A stretch of DNA of 64,000 nucleotides from Marinomonas foliarum (GTDB lineage: Bacteria; Pseudomonadota; Gammaproteobacteria; Pseudomonadales; Marinomonadaceae), in NCBI RefSeq assembly GCF_003337275.1, contig NZ_QPJQ01000012.1, positions 1 through 64,000 of the forward strand, written 5' to 3'. Made by a program: the position numbers and the translations under genes. Below, one piece after another: positions 1 through 9,767 of this stretch (within the stretch, counting starts at the first letter, position 1; each line of letters starts with the position of its first letter). Under the pieces are notes generated by a model. It saw only the letters and a list, made by a program, of their open reading frames with translations, was not told where the DNA came from and did not search any database.

Positions 1-68
1 CTGCTTTATCTGTGGTAAGAAGAAGTGTATCAACTTCAGCAGTTGGCTTCTTCTACACCTGATTTGCA

Positions 69-641
69 GTGTCGCACTTATTATCTGAATTTAGGCTGAT
101 TAGAGTTTCAGACACTCTAGTTCGGGTTGAAGGCTTTTTCGCGGCAATTTTGGCTGCCATTGTGACCTTACTGATATTGTTAAATATTTTTAGTAGAACG
201 TTAGGGATGGCCTTGTATTGGGTTGATGAAATGGCGATATATGCCATGGTGTGGATGTGTTTTATCAGCACTTCAATGATTCTTAAAAAACGTCAAAGTG
301 TTGCGGTGACTATCCTAAGTGAATACCTGGGAAAAACGAATCGCCAAAGGTTAGAGAAATTCAGTGATGTGATGGTATTGGTGTTTGCGCTACTCATGTT
401 AGTGCTTTGTTTTAAATGGTATGACCCGATTAATGTCATTGCTGCAAATTTCGATCTGCAAAGCTTTCAGGCAAATACCTTTAATTTTATATACGCAGAA
501 AAAACCAACACACTTGAGCTAAAGAAATTTTGGATCTGGTTAGTAATACCGATATTTTCTTTATCCCTCACAGTGCATGCCTTAAATAATCTCATTCATG
601 GCTTAGAACCTACTAATGATGAATCAGGAGACAGGGTGTGA
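69..641 (+). CDS. TRAP transporter small permease (DctQ family)
   Basis: Small membrane subunit of a tripartite ATP-independent periplasmic transporter, which takes up an organic anion using an ion gradient. The 190-residue protein has four hydrophobic segments (about 22-44, 54-76, 102-122, 153-178), the DctQ topology, and a motif LYWVDEMAIYAMVWM typical of the family. The start is a GTG with no convincing ribosome binding site, so the exact N-terminus is uncertain. The stop overlaps the GTG start of the large permease by four bases, which implies coupled translation. The solute-binding protein is not in the window and probably lies just upstream. The substrate cannot be told from sequence. 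Confidence 0.9.
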   Translation: MSHLLSEFRLIRVSDTLVRVEGFFAAILAAIVTLLILLNIFSRTLGMALYWVDEMAIYAMVWMCFISTSMILKKRQSVAVTILSEYLGKTNRQRLEKFSDVMVLVFALLMLVLCFKWYDPINVIAANFDLQSFQANTFNFIYAEKTNTLELKKFWIWLVIPIFSLSLTVHALNNLIHGLEPTNDESGDRV

Positions 642-1897
642 CGTTATCTGTATTTTTTATATTATTGTTTTTGTCCGTGCCCATTGCTTTAGTGCTCGCG
701 CTAACAGCACTTTGGTATATCTACGACTCAGGTAATTTAGTGCTACTAGATTCCTATCCACAACAGATGTTTAGTGCGATTGAAAGCTACGGTTTACTGG
801 CAATTCCTTTGTTCATGTTAGCTGGTGAGTTAATGAATGAAGGCGGACTAACATCCCGTTTAATTAACTTAGCTCGTATTTTTGTTGGCGGGTTTAGAGG
901 TGGACTTGCTTATATAAGCCTGGTCAGTAACATGATGATGGCTGCGATAATGGGGTCTGCCGTATCACAGATTGCGATCATGTCCCGAGCGATGGTGCCA
1001 GCGATGGAAAGAGAGGGCTATGACAAACCCTATGCGGCGGCAATAACGGCAGCAGGCGGCTTACTGTCTCCCATCATACCGCCGTCTATGCTTTTCGTTC
1101 TTTTTGGCGTGTTGGCTCAAGTACCGATTGCCGAGATGTTTATTGCCGGTATTGTACCCGGATTGATTTTGTCATTCATGTTCTGCCTAGTTATAAGCAT
1201 TATGGGAATCATCTATGAATACCCCAAAGGTGAGTGGCCTAATAAAAAACAAGCATTAAATTATTTATTGATGGGCATTCCAGCGGGCATGATTCCTATC
1301 ATCATTGTGCTTGGTATCTTTTTAGGACTGGCAACACCAACGGAGTCTGCAGCACTAGCGTCTTTAAGTGCATTACTGATTGGCAAGTATGTATATAAAG
1401 ATCTTAAGTACTCACAGCTTTTTGATATTCTCAAGCGCACGGCGATGAACTCCGGTATGGTCTTAGTACTGATTGCTGCAGCGGGCGTATTTGGTTGGGT
1501 TATTATTTTTGAACAAGTACCTCAGCAACTGGCCACTTGGATAGCGAGCAAAACGAACGACCCATTTATGTTTCTATTGATGATTGTCGCTATGCTGCTA
1601 TTGGTCGGAATGGTGATAGATGGCGTTGCAGCTTTGATATTAGTTGTCCCGATTTTACTGCCGATTGCGCAAACACAATATGGAATAGATGCTTATCAAT
1701 TTGGCGTAGTAGTGTGCCTAACACTGGTATTGGGGCTATTAACACCACCCGTGGGGGCTGGATTATTTGTCTCTTCAGCCATGACTGGTGTGCCTCCAAT
1801 GAAAGTGTTTATGTCTTTGCTGCCATTTTTGTTTGTTGTGATATTGACGATTATCTTACTAAGTTGGAAGCCTTATTTGGTTACCGTATTTTTATAG
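638..1897 (+). CDS. TRAP transporter large permease (DctM family)
   Basis: Main transport subunit of the TRAP system, an inner-membrane protein with about 11-12 hydrophobic segments over 419 residues, close to the usual family length. It carries the family hallmark AAGGLLSPIIPPS near residue 137 and a second repeat-like region near TPPVGAGLFVSSAMTG toward the C-terminus. It starts with GTG overlapping the DctQ stop. Substrate class (C4-dicarboxylate, sialic acid, keto acid or other) is not resolvable here, because specificity lies mainly in the missing binding protein. Confidence 0.93.
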   Translation: MTLSVFFILLFLSVPIALVLALTALWYIYDSGNLVLLDSYPQQMFSAIESYGLLAIPLFMLAGELMNEGGLTSRLINLARIFVGGFRGGLAYISLVSNMMMAAIMGSAVSQIAIMSRAMVPAMEREGYDKPYAAAITAAGGLLSPIIPPSMLFVLFGVLAQVPIAEMFIAGIVPGLILSFMFCLVISIMGIIYEYPKGEWPNKKQALNYLLMGIPAGMIPIIIVLGIFLGLATPTESAALASLSALLIGKYVYKDLKYSQLFDILKRTAMNSGMVLVLIAAAGVFGWVIIFEQVPQQLATWIASKTNDPFMFLLMIVAMLLLVGMVIDGVAALILVVPILLPIAQTQYGIDAYQFGVVVCLTLVLGLLTPPVGAGLFVSSAMTGVPPMKVFMSLLPFLFVVILTIILLSWKPYLVTVFL

Positions 1898-1915
1898 ACC
1901 TTGTCTGGTTTTTTT

Positions 1916-1969
1916 AATGAATCACGTTCAGGCGTTAATTTTTGAACTGTTGGATTCGTGTGATTCATT
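1916..1969. repeat. Inverted repeat after the TRAP genes
   Basis: AATGAATCAC (1916-1925) and GTGATTCATT (1960-1969) are a perfect 10-bp inverted pair around a 34-base loop. The loop contains a smaller pair, GTTCA/TGAAC. It starts 18 bases after the dctM stop. There is no U-run after it, so it is a poor classic terminator. It could be an mRNA 3' stabilising stem or a palindromic repeat. Confidence 0.4.
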
Positions 1970-2122
1970 GCCCCCTTAAAACTTTGCAGGAGCGACGATA
2001 TTTATTTAAATGGCAAACGTTGAGCTACTCGTTTATAAAACTTGTTGTACGCTGATGCACCTTTGACTAGCAAAAGTACTCTAAGAGAGTCTGCTGCGCT
2101 TGCCAATAAATGGCACAGAAAA

Positions 2123-2157
2123 GCCAAGAGACCGTTGAATAAATCAGGTCTCTTGGC
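2123..2157 (-). terminator. Terminator of the RND efflux operon
   Basis: A perfect 11-bp stem GCCAAGAGACC/GGTCTCTTGGC with a 13-base loop lies just past the RND stop codon. Read on the minus strand it is followed by TTTTC. This fits a Rho-independent terminator. Confidence 0.75.
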
Positions 2158-2166
2158 CTGTTTGTC

Positions 2167-5100
2167 CTACTCGCCTTCGTTAGCTGGTTCCAACGCATCC
2201 GCAGCCTTATTTTTTAATCGATAAATGAGCAGATGAATATCTTCTTTGATCATCAATAAAACTGGGATCAAAATCAGTGTAATGACAGTGGCAAACATTA
2301 TGCCGTAAGCGAGAGAAACTGCGGCAGGAATCAGCATCTGTGCTTGCCTTGAGGTTTCCCACAGAATGGGGATCAAGCCAGCAAAAGTGGTAAAAGATGT
2401 CAGCAATACTGCGCGCAAGCGGCTTCGACAGGCAAGGCTAATGGCTTTTTTAACGTGACTCGTTTCGTAGCGTAGGTCGTTGAATCGCGACACTAATAAT
2501 AGACTATCATTTACCACAACACCGCTTAGCGCAAGTATGCCATTCAGAGAAAAAATCCCCAGAGCTAAGTTGTTCATCCAGTGGCCTAACAAGGCACCAA
2601 TTATCCCAAATGGAATCGCCATCATAATGATAAGTGGCTGCGAGTAAGATTTTAATGGTATCGCCAATAGCCCATATATAATTAAAAGTGCGATAAGGAA
2701 CATTTCAGACATAGATGATTGTGTTTTTTCTCTTTGCTCTGCTTCACCAGAGAAAAAGATAGAAACACCGGCAAACTGACGCTTCATCTGTGGCACCACG
2801 GCACTTCGCAAGTACTCAACTACTTCAGTTGATGACATGGTGTCTTTATCGACTTCGGCAGATAAATACAAAGAGCGTTTACCATCAATGCGAATAATAC
2901 GTGTTTCAGCATCTTGTTGAGACAATGTGGCGACAGCAGAAAGAGGAACCCGCGTACCGTCATCCAAAACAATCTTGGTATTCATGACCGCAGCGGGGGA
3001 TTCTTTTTGGTCGTTGGGATAACCAAGGCGAACCTCTACCTCTGAGTTATCTCGCTGGTATTTTTGTACGACTTGACCATCAAAATTCCGTGCTACTTGA
3101 GTGGCGAGGCCACTGGTGGATAAACCTAATAAGCGCCCTTGATCTGTCAGATTTAAAATTAGCCTAGATTCGGTAGGGGTGTTGTTTTGCTCAATCCCAG
3201 TGACAGCAGGAAGAGTGGCTAACTGTTTTAATAATTCTTCCATAGCGCCATCTAGGACACTGGTATCATTGCCACGCAGCTCAATTTTCAATGCATCGAC
3301 GGTTTCACGAGCGCTGCGAATACGGAGGTTTTTTACGCCTTCAGGCATGCCTGCAAACTGCTGCCATTTGCTAGCGAATTGCGCCGAAGTATAGGGTCTA
3401 TTCTCGTCGAGTTCTATGCGAATGTTACCGGACTGATCATCGCTTGCGGTGACTTGGATGTTCTTGATAGCAACATCGCCCTTGGTTTCTTGGGCTTCTT
3501 TGCTTATTTCTGAGTTGCTTGGTTTTGTGTTTTTTGGCGTACTGCGTAAGGCAATGTCTGCTTGATAGGCTTTTTGCTCTAGTTCGAATAAGGTTTTGTT
3601 AGTCTGTCCATAGCTAACATCGTTGTACATGGTCAATGTACCGCGAACTGTATCTCCTGGAATTTGAGGGAAGAAGCTCATACGAATCGCGCCAGTAAAT
3701 GGCATAGAAATGACCAATATAAAGACAGCTATAAAAAGCAGGCACACCGCGTATCTATAATTGAGCGCTAGTTCTATGGTTGGGCTATAAACACGATTAC
3801 TGAACCATTGTAAGCCGGAATCTGCTCCATGTTGAACCATGGCCCATGCTCTAGATAGTGGATTGGTTTTAGTCGATTTTTGGGTGTTTATGTGGGCAAG
3901 GTGAGCAGGCAAAATAAGCTTGGATTCAATGACTGATAGGATTAAACAAATTGCCACCACGGTTGCGAACTGAGCATAGAGTTGGCCTAAACGACCTTCG
4001 ATATTGGACAACGCCCAAAAAGCAGCAACGGTGGTGAAAACCCCAAAAAGTGTGGGCACCGCTACCATCATGGTGCCTTTAATCGTGTTGCCGATAGTGT
4101 CGCCTTCTTTGGAGCGAACGGTATACACGCTTTCCCCCACGACAACAGCATCATCGACGACTATGCCTAATGCCATGATAAAACCGAACGTTGTGAACAT
4201 GTTTAAGGTTAGGCCGACATTCTCTGTTCCCATGAAAAATAGAGTACCGAAGAAAATAAAAGGCAGCCCCATAGCAACCCAAAATGCCACGGTAACATTT
4301 AGAAAAATTGCTAATAAAATGAATACTAGCAATACGCCGGTGACGGCGTTTCCTATCATTAAGTCAAGACGTTGATTAATGGATTCACTGCGATCATACC
4401 AAGTGCCAAGCGTTACATTGGCCGGTAATCGTCCGCTGTCTTCCCAATCCTGAATAACCGCCTTGGCACCGATAACCGAATTGGATATGTCGTTTTTTCC
4501 CGTGGTTAAAACCTGAATGCCTAAGCTGTTTTGACGGTTAAAACGCGATAATACGTATTCATCTTCATCGAAAGCATCGCGTATAGTGGCAATATCTCCT
4601 AATAATAGCTTCCCACCCGAGCTATTATATTGCACTGGAATACGAGCAAATTCGCTTTTCATGTAGGCTTGCTCGGAAGCGCTAATGGTGAGGTAGATTT
4701 CTTCATCACGTAGTGTGGCTACTTGGGCTGGTGATGATTCTGCATTGATGGCTGTCGCTATATCAGACAAAGTAAGCCCATAGGCTTCTAAGGCGTTCTT
4801 GTCGAGATCAATCATGATGGTTGGGTCTAACCAACCAGAAATAGACGTTGAGCTAATGTTCTCGTTCGCCAATAAATCCGATTCCAGCTCGTCAATCAGT
4901 TTTTGGAGCGTGCGACGATCCGCGTCACCATATAGTTGAATCCAAATAGCGTGCTCTTCTCGAGTCGCCTTACTGACAACAGCTGGATCCGCTTCATCAG
5001 GGAAGGATGAAATTTGGGCGACTTTGTCTTTTACATCGTCAAACAGTGTGTCGATGTCATAGCCATCTAGCATTTCTACAGTGGTGCTGGTGGCGCTGGC

Positions 5101-5376
5101 GGTGGAAGATGTGGTGATGTTTTTAATGCCAGATACACCTTGCAAGGCTGTTTCTAAGGGAATGGCGATGCCTTCTTCGTTTTCTTTTGCTGAGCCACTG
5201 TCGTTACTCACCGAAATAGCAATTCTGTTTGGCGTTAAGCTGGGAAAGGCCTCTTTATTGATGGAGCCCATGTTTAGAACGCCTAGGCTAATGACTAAAA
5301 TGAGTAGTAAATTGGCAGCAACAGGGTTATTGGCAAACCATGGAATAATCCCTTTGGGTTGATCAATAGGAGTCAT
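2167..5376 (-). CDS. RND family efflux transporter permease (HAE1/AcrB-like)
   Basis: Inner-membrane proton-driven pump of a tripartite efflux system. The length (1069 residues) and layout match AcrB-type RND proteins: an N-terminal transmembrane helix near 13-35, a periplasmic loop, a six-helix bundle, then the same pattern repeated. The proton-relay aspartate pair is seen as GIVVDDAVVVGE near residue 405, which supports drug or lipophile efflux rather than heavy-metal export. Its ATG overlaps the adaptor stop (ATGA). It is the last gene of the outer membrane factor, adaptor, pump operon. The exported compound is unknown. Confidence 0.95.
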   Translation of the reverse strand: MTPIDQPKGIIPWFANNPVAANLLLILVISLGVLNMGSINKEAFPSLTPNRIAISVSNDSGSAKENEEGIAIPLETALQGVSGIKNITTSSTASATSTTVEMLDGYDIDTLFDDVKDKVAQISSFPDEADPAVVSKATREEHAIWIQLYGDADRRTLQKLIDELESDLLANENISSTSISGWLDPTIMIDLDKNALEAYGLTLSDIATAINAESSPAQVATLRDEEIYLTISASEQAYMKSEFARIPVQYNSSGGKLLLGDIATIRDAFDEDEYVLSRFNRQNSLGIQVLTTGKNDISNSVIGAKAVIQDWEDSGRLPANVTLGTWYDRSESINQRLDLMIGNAVTGVLLVFILLAIFLNVTVAFWVAMGLPFIFFGTLFFMGTENVGLTLNMFTTFGFIMALGIVVDDAVVVGESVYTVRSKEGDTIGNTIKGTMMVAVPTLFGVFTTVAAFWALSNIEGRLGQLYAQFATVVAICLILSVIESKLILPAHLAHINTQKSTKTNPLSRAWAMVQHGADSGLQWFSNRVYSPTIELALNYRYAVCLLFIAVFILVISMPFTGAIRMSFFPQIPGDTVRGTLTMYNDVSYGQTNKTLFELEQKAYQADIALRSTPKNTKPSNSEISKEAQETKGDVAIKNIQVTASDDQSGNIRIELDENRPYTSAQFASKWQQFAGMPEGVKNLRIRSARETVDALKIELRGNDTSVLDGAMEELLKQLATLPAVTGIEQNNTPTESRLILNLTDQGRLLGLSTSGLATQVARNFDGQVVQKYQRDNSEVEVRLGYPNDQKESPAAVMNTKIVLDDGTRVPLSAVATLSQQDAETRIIRIDGKRSLYLSAEVDKDTMSSTEVVEYLRSAVVPQMKRQFAGVSIFFSGEAEQREKTQSSMSEMFLIALLIIYGLLAIPLKSYSQPLIIMMAIPFGIIGALLGHWMNNLALGIFSLNGILALSGVVVNDSLLLVSRFNDLRYETSHVKKAISLACRSRLRAVLLTSFTTFAGLIPILWETSRQAQMLIPAAVSLAYGIMFATVITLILIPVLLMIKEDIHLLIYRLKNKAADALEPANEGE

Positions 5377-6557
5377 TGTTTCGCGCCTTTATTTACTGGT
5401 ACGGTCAATGACTTGACGAGGGTGCCTTTTAAATAGCTGTTGTAGGGCTGAACAATCACTTGGTAAGCGTTGCTAAGCATATTGGTCGGAACTTGGATAT
5501 AAACGTATTTTGAATCGACAAAACGTGGCGTGGTTTCAAAAGCGGCAAGACGACTGTTTTCGTCGATATACCAGATTTCACTTTTTTGGCTAAGTGCGGT
5601 GTTGGGTAATTTCCACAGGTTATCGAGTTGTTTTCCTTGAATAGAAACTTCAACAAACGCCCCTGGCAGTAAAATAGGTGTTTGGCTCAAAGGGTTATCA
5701 AGACTAACTAATAGGCTTCGCATCCGAGTGGTTTCATCAATATGTTGATTGACACTAAGAATCCTGCCTTGCCAAGAGTCTTGTTTATCCATACTTGAAA
5801 TTTGTACGGGCCAGTTATTGTTTAACAGAGTTTGCATGTCGGGGAGTTTCATCCAATCGTTATTGGATAAGTCGATTTTTATGTCTGCTCGGTCGGTGCT
5901 GTAAAGCGTACCTATTTCACTGCCAGAACTAATGAATGAGCCAAGTGAAACTTCGCGAGCTACGACTAAGGCATTAAAGGGAGCAGTCAGTTTTGTGTGT
6001 TGCAGTTTAGATTTTGCATTGTTTAATTCGGCTTTTGCGGCATCAAGCTCAGTTTCTGCTGCAGCAAGTTGTGGCATTCTTAAAACGAGGTCAGAATCGG
6101 GGTCACCATTAAAGCCAGCGGCTTCCCATTCAGCTCTGGCTTGCTCGCCTTGACGCATTTCTTCTTTCAACGCCAGATTCGCGGCCGCTAGCGAATTTTC
6201 TGCGCTGGCAACATTGCTGTTTAGTTCCGTGTTTTGCAGTTGAGCTAACACATGGCCTTTACTAATGACTTGCCCTGCTTCAAATTGATTTGATAAGCGG
6301 GTGATTTCGCCGCTGACTTGACTGGTCATCATCAACGCATATCTTGGTTTTACGATGCCTGAAGCCTTAATAGTGGCAGCGTAGCTGTCTGCTTTGGCCG
6401 TGAGGGTGGTGATCTCAAGGGCTTGCTCTGGTGTGGCAGGTCTCGGTGTTTGTACTCTATTTTTTTGTGCATCCATGGCGCTGGTGACATACAGATACAC
6501 GCCAGCAATCGCAGCGCCAGCTAATAATAACGTGATCCACTGTGAAAGATGTTTCAT
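5373..6557 (-). CDS. RND efflux periplasmic adaptor (membrane fusion protein)
   Basis: HlyD/AcrA-type adaptor that bridges the RND pump and the outer membrane factor. The 394-residue protein has an N-terminal membrane anchor (about 7-27), a lipoyl-like half motif around FEAGQVISKGHVLAQLQN, an alanine- and glutamate-rich helical hairpin (about 115-190), and beta-barrel and membrane-proximal domains after it. The start overlaps the upstream stop as TAATG, and its stop overlaps the pump start as ATGA, so the three genes are tightly coupled. There is no lipobox, so it is probably held by the N-terminal helix. Confidence 0.93.
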   Translation of the reverse strand: MKHLSQWITLLLAGAAIAGVYLYVTSAMDAQKNRVQTPRPATPEQALEITTLTAKADSYAATIKASGIVKPRYALMMTSQVSGEITRLSNQFEAGQVISKGHVLAQLQNTELNSNVASAENSLAAANLALKEEMRQGEQARAEWEAAGFNGDPDSDLVLRMPQLAAAETELDAAKAELNNAKSKLQHTKLTAPFNALVVAREVSLGSFISSGSEIGTLYSTDRADIKIDLSNNDWMKLPDMQTLLNNNWPVQISSMDKQDSWQGRILSVNQHIDETTRMRSLLVSLDNPLSQTPILLPGAFVEVSIQGKQLDNLWKLPNTALSQKSEIWYIDENSRLAAFETTPRFVDSKYVYIQVPTNMLSNAYQVIVQPYNSYLKGTLVKSLTVPVNKGAKQ

Positions 6558-7933
6558 TAAGGTTTTACTCCAAGCCCGAGTGCGAGCCCTAAATCGACTC
6601 TATTTGATAGTTGCTGATAAATTAAGTTGTCTAACTGCGCTTCTAAATTAAATGCTGTGGTTTGGGCATTGATTAAATCACTTAGTTCAACTAAGCCTGA
6701 GCGGTATTTTTTTTCATACTGAGTTAAGTTCTTTTTGCCACTACTCAGGGCATCTTTTATGTGCAGTACTTGTTGCGCTAACACGCGTTCTTGCCCTAGG
6801 GTATTTTCAATTTCATTGACTGCGGTAAGCAGTGTTTCGCGGTAATCTTGATAAGCTTGAGCTGTTTCCAACTTAGCAATTTCTGCCGCGGCTTTAAGTT
6901 GCCCCCCCTGATAGAGTGGTTGGGTAATTTGAGCGAGTAAAGACCAAATGGGAGAGCCAAATAAAGCGGCACTGGGTGATGATGCTGTGTCACTTAATGT
7001 CGCGCTCAAGCTGATGCTAGGAAGCATGTCTTTATACGCTACCGAAGTGTTTAAATCAGCGGCTTCAATGGCCAGGTAGGCGGCTTTCAAGTCTGGACGA
7101 CGCTGCAAATTCTGCTGTGGGAGTTCGCTTAGGCTCATTATAACGTTGGGATATTGTGAATTGGCTACAAAGCTTGGAAGGCTGCTTTCTCCCAAATACA
7201 GCTGCAAATTACGCTTTTCAATTGCAAGGTCTTCTTTGTATTCGGCTAAATCTGCTTTGGATTGGGAAGTAGAAGTGCGGGATTCATCCATTTCTTCTAG
7301 CGTGCCTAAGCCATTTCTAAAGCGTTTTAGGATCAGTTTTTCATTTGACTCTAATAAGGCTAAGCGTTTTTGTTCGATATTTATTGCATGCTGTTTGGCG
7401 GTAATTGAGAGCCAGGACTTAATAACATTCGCCACTAATGTATCGCGGCTGGCCTGATAGAGCGCTTCATCACTGGCGAGAGATTTTTCAGCAGCTTGCT
7501 CTGACTGAGCGAGCTTTTGCCATAAATCTACTTCCCAACTTATCCCTATGTTGGCTTTATATGAGGTGTCACTGCCTTCAGCTCTGTTGCCTGAAAAACC
7601 AGCTTCGACGCTAGGAAGTGAATTGCCTTGCTGGCTTTTTATACTCCATAAGCTGGCTTGTAAAGTGAGTTGGGTTTTCTGCAAACTTGGATTTGCCTCT
7701 AGTGCTTTGTTTATTAGCTCGTCGAGTTGTGTATCGGTTATCAAATCGGTCAAATAACTGGTTGGAGCGACGTTGTCCATTGATTGCCATTGAGAGCTTG
7801 TCGATTTGCTCACTGAGTCTAGTTCTTGCTGCGCTCTGTCAGCATAATCTTCACGTTGCTGTGAACTGCTACAGGCTGCTAATACCAAGCTGAGGCTTAG
7901 TATTGTGATGTTTAAGAAAGACCGTTTGAGCAT
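6557..7933 (-). CDS. Outer membrane efflux lipoprotein (NodT/OprM family)
   Basis: Outer membrane channel of the tripartite pump, 458 residues. The N-terminus is a lipoprotein signal with lipobox LAAC at Cys21. The rest has the internally duplicated long helical repeats of the TolC/OprM family, for example RPDLKAAYLAIEAADLN and the C-terminal copy near ALSSGKKNLTQYEKKYRSG. It is the first gene of the minus-strand operon, so the promoter should lie in 7934-8070. No regulator gene is fused or adjacent in the same direction. Confidence 0.93.
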   Translation of the reverse strand: MLKRSFLNITILSLSLVLAACSSSQQREDYADRAQQELDSVSKSTSSQWQSMDNVAPTSYLTDLITDTQLDELINKALEANPSLQKTQLTLQASLWSIKSQQGNSLPSVEAGFSGNRAEGSDTSYKANIGISWEVDLWQKLAQSEQAAEKSLASDEALYQASRDTLVANVIKSWLSITAKQHAINIEQKRLALLESNEKLILKRFRNGLGTLEEMDESRTSTSQSKADLAEYKEDLAIEKRNLQLYLGESSLPSFVANSQYPNVIMSLSELPQQNLQRRPDLKAAYLAIEAADLNTSVAYKDMLPSISLSATLSDTASSPSAALFGSPIWSLLAQITQPLYQGGQLKAAAEIAKLETAQAYQDYRETLLTAVNEIENTLGQERVLAQQVLHIKDALSSGKKNLTQYEKKYRSGLVELSDLINAQTTAFNLEAQLDNLIYQQLSNRVDLGLALGLGVKP

Positions 7934-8070
7934 TAAAGTTATCCTAGTGAAAAGGGACTAGTTGGTGTTGTATTTATACGCTAGTTTGATATATCCAGTG
8001 AATGCGTTTTAGGATTATGTCGTCTTTAAATTAATGCCTTAAGAGTATTTGCGTTTCTTTACATTGGATC

Positions 8071-9519
8071 TTATGTCAAAACAGAGATCTCTGATTCACT
8101 GCGTTTTATCCTACTGTCGAAACTACGCAAAATAGCCGCTAATGCCTTGATTGCCCATTCTCTTTTTTCCTGATTTTGCTCGCTGAAATTCAACCTAAAG
8201 CAGTTTCGATATTTGCCAGTTGCTGAAAATAACGGCCCTGGGGCAAAGCCCACACCTTCTTCGCGACAACGTTGGACTAATTTCATCGTATCGATACTTG
8301 GATGGAGTTCAACCCACAAAATAAAACTACCAACAGGGAAGCTGACTCTGGTGTCATTGGGGAGATGTATTTTGATTGCATTGAGCAAGTGGTCACGTTG
8401 TTGCTCGTAGTTATGTCTCATTTGACGTATGTGTTTGGCATACCCACCTAAGCGGATAAATTTTGCGATCGCTAGTTGCGGAAGTACAGGACACATAGAA
8501 CTGCTGACGTATTTTATATGGGTGACTTTATCCCGATAGCGTCCAGGTGCAATCCAGCCGACGCGCATGCCTGGGGCAATACTTTTGGAAAAGGATGAAC
8601 ACAGTAAAACACGCCCGTCAGTATCAAAGGATTTGATCGTTTTTGGGCGAGGGAACTGATAAGAAATGTCGCCATAAATATCGTCTTCAATGATGGCAAT
8701 ATCGTAGCTTTGGGCTAGTCTATAGAGCTGTTCTTTTTTGTCTTCTGGCATTGTGTAACCCATTGGATTATTACAAGTTGGAGTTACAAAAATTGCCTTA
8801 ATAGGCCATTGATCGAGTGCCAACTCTAGGGCTTCTAAACTAATGCCTGTTTCTGGGTGCGTTGGGATCTCCATCGCTTTAAGATTTGCCGCTTTGATCG
8901 CCTGCATGGAGCCGTAAAAGCTTGGTGATTCTATGGCAATAATATCGCCAGGTTGTGTGACAGCTCGTAGACAGACAGACAGCGCCTCTTGGCAGCCAGA
9001 TGTGACAACAATATCGTCTGGGTGAAGTTGGCAGCCAGAGGCTACAGCAAGGCGGCAAAGTTGTACGCGCAGTTCCTCTGATCCTCGAACGTCCGCATAA
9101 CCTAACCCCAGTTCCGGTTTCTGTTTTGTTAAGTCAGATAATGTTTTTAGCAAAGGTTTTAAGGTCGAGGCTTTCATATCTGGCATGGCGTGCTGCAGTT
9201 GTACGCCTTTGTTGCCGCTACGATTCATTAACATGTTGAGTACTTCTTCCCATTGGGAGACTTCCAAAGGGCGCTGAGGTGGTCGAGAAATACTGGGTAA
9301 ATTGTCCTTTTTGGGCACGCAGACAAAGTAGCCAGACTTTGGACGTGCTTCCACTAACTGTTCTTGCTCAAGCTGTCGATACGCTTCTTGTACGGTAGAA
9401 ATGCTGACGCCATGTTCTTGCGCCAATTGTCGTACCGAAGGTAATTTATCGCCAGACTTATAAAAGTCATGCTGTATGTGTTCGCGTAAGCGGGTCGCAA
9501 GCTTTTGATACAGGGTCAT
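8071..9519 (-). CDS. MocR-type regulator: GntR HTH fused to class I aminotransferase
   Basis: 482 residues with an N-terminal GntR winged helix-turn-helix (about 1-70, with KLPSVRQLAQEHGVSISTV) joined to a PLP-binding aminotransferase-fold domain. The PLP lysine is expected in SSFSKSIAPGMRVGW near residue 312, and CNNPMGY and EDDIYGD are the usual cofactor-contact segments. MocR proteins normally act as PLP- or amino-acid-responsive regulators of neighbouring genes rather than as transaminases. It is divergent from a DUF1127/LysE pair, and three CCATACAG boxes lie between them, so it probably controls that exporter and itself. Confidence 0.93.
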   Translation of the reverse strand: MTLYQKLATRLREHIQHDFYKSGDKLPSVRQLAQEHGVSISTVQEAYRQLEQEQLVEARPKSGYFVCVPKKDNLPSISRPPQRPLEVSQWEEVLNMLMNRSGNKGVQLQHAMPDMKASTLKPLLKTLSDLTKQKPELGLGYADVRGSEELRVQLCRLAVASGCQLHPDDIVVTSGCQEALSVCLRAVTQPGDIIAIESPSFYGSMQAIKAANLKAMEIPTHPETGISLEALELALDQWPIKAIFVTPTCNNPMGYTMPEDKKEQLYRLAQSYDIAIIEDDIYGDISYQFPRPKTIKSFDTDGRVLLCSSFSKSIAPGMRVGWIAPGRYRDKVTHIKYVSSSMCPVLPQLAIAKFIRLGGYAKHIRQMRHNYEQQRDHLLNAIKIHLPNDTRVSFPVGSFILWVELHPSIDTMKLVQRCREEGVGFAPGPLFSATGKYRNCFRLNFSEQNQEKREWAIKALAAILRSFDSRIKRSESEISVLT

Positions 9520-9560
9520 TGTCTTTCCTTTGAGGCTCTTTTTTGTCTTTTTAGCTGTGT

Positions 9561-9629
9561 CTGTATGGATTATATAAGGATAAATAGCCGTAGATTACCA
9601 TACAGATTTGAGTTTATTTTGCCATACAG
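9561..9629. promoter_or_regulatory. Three CCATACAG boxes, candidate MocR operator
   Basis: CTGTATGG at 9561-9568 (inverted), CCATACAG at 9598-9605 and CCATACAG at 9622-9629 lie in the divergent region between the MocR gene and the DUF1127/LysE genes. The last two are direct repeats 24 bp apart. Direct plus inverted 8-mers in the divergent promoter are the usual arrangement for MocR regulators, so this is a likely binding region (inference). Confidence 0.6.
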
Positions 9630-9767
9630 GTGGATTGAATGGAGATCTGTGTGTTTATTAAAGTGGTTTTCTGAGGCTGTATTGGTTTTCTCCCTTCTCT
9701 TAAAGTAGTTATTCATACACACAGCACTCATGAAACAAATCATGGTGCGATTTAGAAGGAGAAGGTT

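Noticed and set aside
3..62. Open frame of 19 codons at the left edge ending in TGA just before the DctQ gene
   Set aside because: It could be the tail of a binding-protein gene, but it is too short to recognise (ends VGFFYT) and another frame is also open, so it is not called.
1537..1917. 126-codon plus-strand open frame inside dctM
   Set aside because: It is an alternate-frame shadow of a clearly conserved membrane protein gene.
9505..9708. 67-codon open frame across the MocR start and operator region
   Set aside because: It runs through the regulatory boxes and has no recognisable domain. It is most likely chance.
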